Assembly (NCBI RefSeq): GCF_022921055.1
Contig: NZ_CP095064.1
Span: 62,001 to 126,000 of the forward strand
Reading direction: 5' to 3'
DNA length: 64,000 nucleotides
From: Hymenobacter volaticus
GTDB taxonomy: Bacteria > Bacteroidota > Bacteroidia > Cytophagales > Hymenobacteraceae
The position numbers and the translations under genes are program-made. Shown piece by piece: positions 59,331 to 64,000 of this stretch; position 1 is the first letter of the stretch; every line of letters begins with the position of its first letter. The notes below the pieces were generated by a model, which was given only the letters and a program-made list of their open reading frames with translations, was not told the origin of the DNA and did not search any database.

Positions 59331-59909
59331 ATGGTTGAAACGTTCCGAAATTATTTAACCGCGAGAGGCTCCTTTACCGACGCCGAACTCGAGCAGATTG
59401 AAGCAGTTACGATCGTCAAGAAATTAAAGCGACGGCAGTTTTTATTGCACGAAGGCGAGGTGTGCCGCCATATGGCCTTTGTCGTGAGCGGTTTCATGCG
59501 GCTTTACCGCACCGATGCGTATGCGGTAGAACACATCATCCGCTTTGCCACGGAGAACTGGTGGATCAGCGACCACGAAAGTTTTCACAACGGGCAACCA
59601 GCCAAAGGAGCTGTTGACGCGCTGGAAGACACTCATTTGTTGCTGTGGTCCAGAGAAAATTGGGACCTGCTCAAAAAGGAAATTCCCGCCTTCAACGCCC
59701 TGCAAACCCAATTGATAAGCCGCACGTTTGATGCCCAAATTGACCGGCTCTATGCGGCCATCAGCCGCAGCCCGGAAGAACGGTACCACGCGTTTGTAAA
59801 AGCCTTTCCTGGTTTTTATCAACGGGTGCCTTTACATATGATTGCTTCCTATTTAGGGGTATCCCGCAAAACCCTGGGTCGTATCCGCAAGCAGGCTGAT
59901 TCCGGTTAA
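59331..59909 (+). CDS. Crp/Fnr-family transcriptional regulator
   Basis: The 192-residue product has an effector domain (KKLKRRQFLLHEGEVCRHMA followed by FVVSGFMRLYRTD, then HIIRFATENWWISDHESF) and a C-terminal helix-turn-helix (VPLHMIASYLGVSRKTLGRI). It is of the same subfamily as the gene at 56674 but not closely similar. The intergenic sequence after it (59929-60072) carries an open 47-codon stretch without ATG (ASWWNKAEAVAFYLVDTLHS...), which may be a relic. Confidence 0.85.
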   Translation: MVETFRNYLTARGSFTDAELEQIEAVTIVKKLKRRQFLLHEGEVCRHMAFVVSGFMRLYRTDAYAVEHIIRFATENWWISDHESFHNGQPAKGAVDALEDTHLLLWSRENWDLLKKEIPAFNALQTQLISRTFDAQIDRLYAAISRSPEERYHAFVKAFPGFYQRVPLHMIASYLGVSRKTLGRIRKQADSG

Positions 59910-60230
59910 TCACCCCGTTTGCGGTTAAAGCAACTACCCGCTTCAGGCCTCGGCATCTACCAGTGGCGTAGAGTGCGCGTCGTGGTGGAACAAAGCAGAG
60001 GCGGTAGCCTTTTATTTAGTTGACACCCTGCATTCGGAGCTGATTGTATACAACTGGCTGGGATACTGGTAGCACAGAAATTTCCTTTCCCTCGATAAGG
60101 GGCCCTTATCACAACGATAGAGCAATGCTTTGGGCACCTTGCAATGGTCGTTGTGGGAAAGAGACGATCTCTTCTACGACTCGTCCTTCGGACGATAGTA
60201 TTGGGCGCCCCTGAGCCTATCTTTAGGGCC

Positions 60231-61115
60231 ATGAAACACTTTTTCACCGGGTTGCTCCTGGCTCTGTTACTAGGGCTGGCCGCTCGTAAGGCCCACGCCC
60301 AAACCAAGCTCGTGCTGCCGCAGGTGAGCCCCGCGGTCACGATTCGCCAGGCGTTTTCCACCTCGTTCGTCGAGTTGCGCTATTGCCGCCCCTCGCTGAA
60401 GGGACGCCAGGCCTTTGGTGGACTGGTTCCCTATGGCCAGGTATGGCGCACGGGGGCCAATACGGCCACCAAAATCCGTTTGGGCGAAGCGATGCAAGTG
60501 GGCGGCCAGGCTGTACCAGCTGGTACGTATTCACTGTTCACCATCCCGGGCAAAACCGACTGGACGATCATTCTTAACCGCGACACGGCCCAGTGGGGGG
60601 CGTATGAGTACAACCAACAGCTCGATGTCGTGCGCATTATCGCCCACGCTACCATGTTAGCCGTACCGCACGAAAGCCTGACGCTCACCCTGGAAAACGT
60701 GCGCCCCACGGCGGCGGACCTCACCCTGAGCTGGGAGCACACCCAAGTCAGTATTTCGTTGCTGGCCCATCCAGATGCCCTGATTCTGAACCAGATTCAG
60801 GAAGCGATGCAGGGCGAGAAGAAGCCCTATTTCACAGCGGCTCTCTACTACTACCACTCCAACCAACCCAACCTCACGCCCGCCGTCGGCTGGCTCGATG
60901 CGTTCCTCAAAGCGCACTTGGATAGTGCCAGTGACCAATATGAAGGCTATTACTGGAAAGCCAAACTGCTACAGAAGCAAGGCAAAAAGCAAGAAGCGGT
61001 GGCGGCGGCCCGGCAGTCGCTACAGTGGATCAAAGCCGATAAAAACGAAGTGGCCAAAGCCGAGTATACGCTGCTCAACCAACAGTTACTGAGCGAAGTC
61101 GGCGCCAAACTATAA
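60231..61115 (+). CDS. DUF2911 family secreted protein
   Basis: ATG 60231 gives a signal peptide (MKHFFTGLLLALLLGLAARK ... AHAQ); the frame is open from 60144. DUF2911 features are plain: SPAVTIRQAFSTSFVELRYC followed by RPSLKGRQAFGGLVPYGQVW and RTGANTATKI, then AVPAGTYSLFTIPG and WGAYEYNQQLDVVR. The C-terminal part has a TPR-like helical region (YYWKAKLLQKQGKKQEAVAA). DUF2911 proteins are abundant periplasmic proteins in Bacteroidota with unknown function. The frame is intact. Confidence 0.85.
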   Translation: MKHFFTGLLLALLLGLAARKAHAQTKLVLPQVSPAVTIRQAFSTSFVELRYCRPSLKGRQAFGGLVPYGQVWRTGANTATKIRLGEAMQVGGQAVPAGTYSLFTIPGKTDWTIILNRDTAQWGAYEYNQQLDVVRIIAHATMLAVPHESLTLTLENVRPTAADLTLSWEHTQVSISLLAHPDALILNQIQEAMQGEKKPYFTAALYYYHSNQPNLTPAVGWLDAFLKAHLDSASDQYEGYYWKAKLLQKQGKKQEAVAAARQSLQWIKADKNEVAKAEYTLLNQQLLSEVGAKL

Positions 61116-61570
61116 AGAGGCTTTACGAGCGTCTAGCGCTCTTATCAAGAAACAGAGACTATAGTGGAGGCAGTCTTATAATGCGGAAGTTAGATAGCTA
61201 CTGGACATAAAATGAGTGGCTGTTGCAAAACTCTCGTCAGTGATACTGATAAGGAGCATTGGCGATTACTAGAGTTTAACCGGTCTTGGACAGCGCCACT
61301 AATCAGCAGCAGATAAAGCTCAAATAATCTATTGTGTGAGTATTGCTAGGGTTTTGCAATAGTCACGCTCCAATAATCGGATGCACAAGACACGGTTTCG
61401 GTTCCTAGACTTAACTTTATCGACACGGGTCATTAGTTCTAAAAGCCAAGCCAGTAGCTTTCGTCTGCGCGTCTCAGCCTCGGGCGACGAGAAGTCCGCG
61501 CTACTCGGCCATGGGTCGGCCTTCCCGCCCTGCGGGCGGAACCAATGGGTGCGGCCCGAGTCGGCCAAAC

Positions 61571-61605
61571 AAAAAAGCGTCTCCGGCCGCGGGCCGGAGA
61601 CGCTT
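61571..61605 (-). terminator. Rho-independent terminator of the right-edge T9SS gene
   Basis: A perfect 14-bp stem (61575-61588 with 61592-61605, core GCGTCTCCGGCC) with a 3-base loop is followed, on the minus strand, by a run of T. It lies 26 bp after the stop of the gene at 61631. The remaining bases 61116-61570 show no gene. Confidence 0.85.
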
Positions 61606-61630
61606 ACGCGTTCGATCGCGCCGACGGTTG

Positions 61631-64000
61631 TCAGGGCTGGATCAGTAGGCGCACGGTTTCACGCTGGCCATTGACCCGCAACGAGCAGGTGTACAAGCCG
61701 GGCGCTAGCTTCTCCCTATGGAGCGGCAGTTCGTAGTGCTGCCCTTTGCGCACGGTGCCCTCGTAGAGACTAACTACTTGTTGACCTAGCTGGTTGTAGA
61801 CGAGCACCTGCGCCGCGCCATCGAGCACCGGGCGAAAGCTTACGGTGGCCGTGGCCGCCGTGGGGTTCGGGTACACCACTAGTTGCTGAACACTACTCGG
61901 CCCTGCTAAAGCGGCTTGCCCAGCGGCGGCGAGTTGCGTTGGGAACGGGGCGCTGGTTTGGGAATATTTAATGGTGAGATAGTCGTAGGTGTTGGCAACA
62001 GAGCTGCCGTTGGAGCCTCCCGTCACGTACACGTTGCCCGCCGCATCCAAGCCCAAGTGGGTTGCCACATCGTCGCTGTTGGCGGGGCCGTTGTAGCGGG
62101 CTTCCCATACCAGCTCGCCGCTCGGCGAGTACTTGAGCGTGGCGTAATCGGATATGCCGATGCCACTGGAGTACCCGGTCACGTACACGTTGCCAGCGGC
62201 GTCCGCGGCTAGATCTGTCGGGGCGTCGTTGCGGCTACCGGGCCCGTTGTAGCGTCTGTCCCAGAGCAGCTGGCCGCTGGCGGCGTCGTACTTGACGGTA
62301 GAGTAGTCGTTCAGGGTCCTGGATTGGGTAGTTCCCGTCACGTACACACTGCCGGCGTTCACGGCTATGGCCGCTGGGTTATCATTCAAGTTGTTCGGTC
62401 CGTTGTAGCGGGCCACCCATAGCTGCTGCCCGCTCGCGCCAGCGTACTTGACGGTGCCGTAGTCGTTGTTGTTGAGGTTGAGAAGGTTGTCGTTGTCCGT
62501 ATACCCCGTCACGTACACGTCGCCGGCCGCATCCACCGCCAAGTCGCTTACCTGGTCCGAAGAATTGCGGTTGGTTCCGGCGTAGCGGGCGGCCCAGAGC
62601 TGGGTGCCCTGGGTGGAATACTTGACGGTGGCAAAATCGAGATTAATGAGGTCAGTAGTACTGGCGTAGGAAGAACCGCTTACGTACACGTTGCCGGCGG
62701 CATCCACCACCAAACTAGTGGGCTCATCGTCGCCGTTGGCAGGCCCGTTGTAGCGCGCCACCCACTGCGGCTGCCCCGTGGTGGAATATTTGAGCGTGGT
62801 GTAGTCGGTGCCGGTGATTGTGCTACCCGAGGAGCCCGTTGCGTAGACGTTGCCCGCTCCGTCCACGGCAAGAGGAACCGCCCCAGGTGGGGTTAGCACG
62901 GTGAGGGGAACTCGCCAGAGCTGCTGCCCGCTAGCGGAGTACTTAAGGATGAAATACTGGCTGAAGTCGATACCAGTTACGTAAACATTGCCCGTTGCAT
63001 CAATGGCCAGTCTGGTTAGGTGCGGATAAAAAGGGTTGGAGCGGTAAGGAAGGCGGTTTTCCCACAACTGCTGCCCACTGGCCGAATACTTGATGGTGAC
63101 GTAGGCTGTTTGCGTTTGAACGGTTCCAAACCTAAGAGGGATACTACTACTGGTGGTTCCCGTCACATACACGTTGCCGACCGCGTCCACGGCGAAGTCG
63201 GTTGGCTGAAACGCGCGGATGCGGATGCCGGAATAGTGCGCTTGCCAGAGTAATTGCCCGGTGGCCGCAGCGTACGTGAGGGCCGCGAAGTCGGAATCGG
63301 TGCTGCTACGGCCGAAAACATACCCGGCCACGGCCACGTTGCCCGCCGCGGCCACGGCCAGGCGGGCGGGAGCTTCGTCTAGGTTGGCGGACGCGTTGTA
63401 GCGGGCTTGCCAGAGTTGTTCGCCACTGCCGGCCGCATACTTGACGGTGGCGTAACCGCTCTGCCCGCGGCTATCGAAGGAACGACCTGTCACGGCCACG
63501 TTGCCAGTGGCATCCACGGCTACGTCTCGGGCCTCGTCGTAGCTACTTTCCAAGCCGTTGTAGCGCGCCTCCCAAAGTGGTTGCCCGTTGCCCACCGCGT
63601 ATTTGAGCGTGACGTAGTCCCAGTTGTTGTTGCCGGTGTTGGCGTAGCCGGTCACCACCACGTTGCCGGTGGCATCCACGGCTACGGCGGTGGCTTCGTC
63701 GTAGCTGTTGCCGGCTCCGCTGTAACGCGCCGCCCAGAGTTGCTGGCCGCTACTGCCGGCGTATTTAGCGGTGGCGTAATTATAGGTACGGCCATTATCG
63801 GAGGTGCCGGTTACGGTCACGTTGCCGGTGGCATCCACAGCCAGGTCGCGCACCAAGTCATAGCCGCTGGCCGGGCCATTGTACATAGCCACCCACTGCT
63901 GTTGCCCGCCGGTTGAGTACTTGAGGGTGGCATAATCACTCTGGGTGCTTGTGTACGTGGTGCCGGTCACGTACACGTTGCCGGCGTTATCCGAAGCCAC
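61631..64000 (-). CDS. SBBP-propeller T9SS secreted protein, 5' end beyond the window
   Basis: At least 789 residues are visible; the start is outside the window. The protein is built almost wholly from SBBP-type repeats of about 55-65 residues (AVDATGNVVVTGYANTGNNN, DYATLKYSPSGELVWEARYN), over a dozen copies. It ends in a T9SS type A domain (LVVYPNPTAATATVSFRP ... APGLYTCSLRVNGQRETVRL). It is a paralogue of the repeat part of the gene at 5840 but has no malectin domains and a different sorting tail. The frame is intact. Probably exported to the cell surface. Confidence 0.85.
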   Translation of the reverse strand: MASDNAGNVYVTGTTYTSTQSDYATLKYSTGGQQQWVAMYNGPASGYDLVRDLAVDATGNVTVTGTSDNGRTYNYATAKYAGSSGQQLWAARYSGAGNSYDEATAVAVDATGNVVVTGYANTGNNNWDYVTLKYAVGNGQPLWEARYNGLESSYDEARDVAVDATGNVAVTGRSFDSRGQSGYATVKYAAGSGEQLWQARYNASANLDEAPARLAVAAAGNVAVAGYVFGRSSTDSDFAALTYAAATGQLLWQAHYSGIRIRAFQPTDFAVDAVGNVYVTGTTSSSIPLRFGTVQTQTAYVTIKYSASGQQLWENRLPYRSNPFYPHLTRLAIDATGNVYVTGIDFSQYFILKYSASGQQLWRVPLTVLTPPGAVPLAVDGAGNVYATGSSGSTITGTDYTTLKYSTTGQPQWVARYNGPANGDDEPTSLVVDAAGNVYVSGSSYASTTDLINLDFATVKYSTQGTQLWAARYAGTNRNSSDQVSDLAVDAAGDVYVTGYTDNDNLLNLNNNDYGTVKYAGASGQQLWVARYNGPNNLNDNPAAIAVNAGSVYVTGTTQSRTLNDYSTVKYDAASGQLLWDRRYNGPGSRNDAPTDLAADAAGNVYVTGYSSGIGISDYATLKYSPSGELVWEARYNGPANSDDVATHLGLDAAGNVYVTGGSNGSSVANTYDYLTIKYSQTSAPFPTQLAAAGQAALAGPSSVQQLVVYPNPTAATATVSFRPVLDGAAQVLVYNQLGQQVVSLYEGTVRKGQHYELPLHREKLAPGLYTCSLRVNGQRETVRLLIQP

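Noticed and set aside
59957..60361. A 134-codon minus-strand open frame
   Set aside because: It overlaps the signal peptide and start of the clear DUF2911 gene on the other strand.

Overview
The window looks like a piece of a Bacteroidota genome of the Hymenobacter/Cytophagales type. Coding DNA is mostly GC-rich. Several large secreted proteins end in type IX secretion (T9SS) C-terminal sorting domains (a 'YPNP' motif followed by a beta-rich tail). SBBP/NHL propellers, malectin domains, FG-GAP repeats and lipoproteins with short lipoboxes are common, and clear Shine-Dalgarno sites are rare. No rRNA, tRNA or CRISPR array was seen.

Layout. 1-27.2 kb is chromosomal surface biology: the 3' part of a glycoside hydrolase family 2 enzyme, a GrpB-like protein, small membrane and secreted proteins, an SBBP-propeller/triple-malectin T9SS protein, beta-barrel proteins, lipoproteins, an NHL/IPT T9SS protein, a degenerate M23 peptidase-like protein, an FG-GAP T9SS protein and a DUF2625 protein. 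An IS1182-like transposase remnant lies at 12.4-12.8 kb. 28.0-41.6 kb is a plasmid-like mobile and defence island: parA and a parB-like gene with 9-bp TAACA-type repeats, mobC and a MOBP-type relaxase, a large unknown protein, four 18-bp tandem repeats, an AbiEi/AbiEii type IV toxin-antitoxin pair behind a perfect 24-bp inverted repeat, a DUF262/DUF1524 (GmrSD-like) restriction protein, HNH genes and fragments, a MazG-like pyrophosphohydrolase, and a 36-bp perfect hairpin. 41.8-53.8 kb holds a beta-helix protein and a 3631-residue T9SS protein whose middle is much AT-richer than its ends. 54.1-55.5 kb is very AT-rich and carries an orphan gene. 56-61 kb holds a NIPSNAP/DUF1330-like protein, two Crp/Fnr regulators, a short-chain dehydrogenase and a DUF2911 protein. 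The window ends inside a second SBBP-propeller T9SS gene on the minus strand.

One feature shapes the whole annotation. At least 13 genes are split, and nearly every split is explained by one missing base, usually inside a run of G or C. Adding the base restores known family motifs (for example in the DUF262/DUF1524, AbiEi, SDR and DUF2625 genes). I therefore treat most of them as intact genes with probable sequencing or assembly deletions, and give the corrected spans. Functional assignments rest on family motifs recognised by eye; no database search was run.
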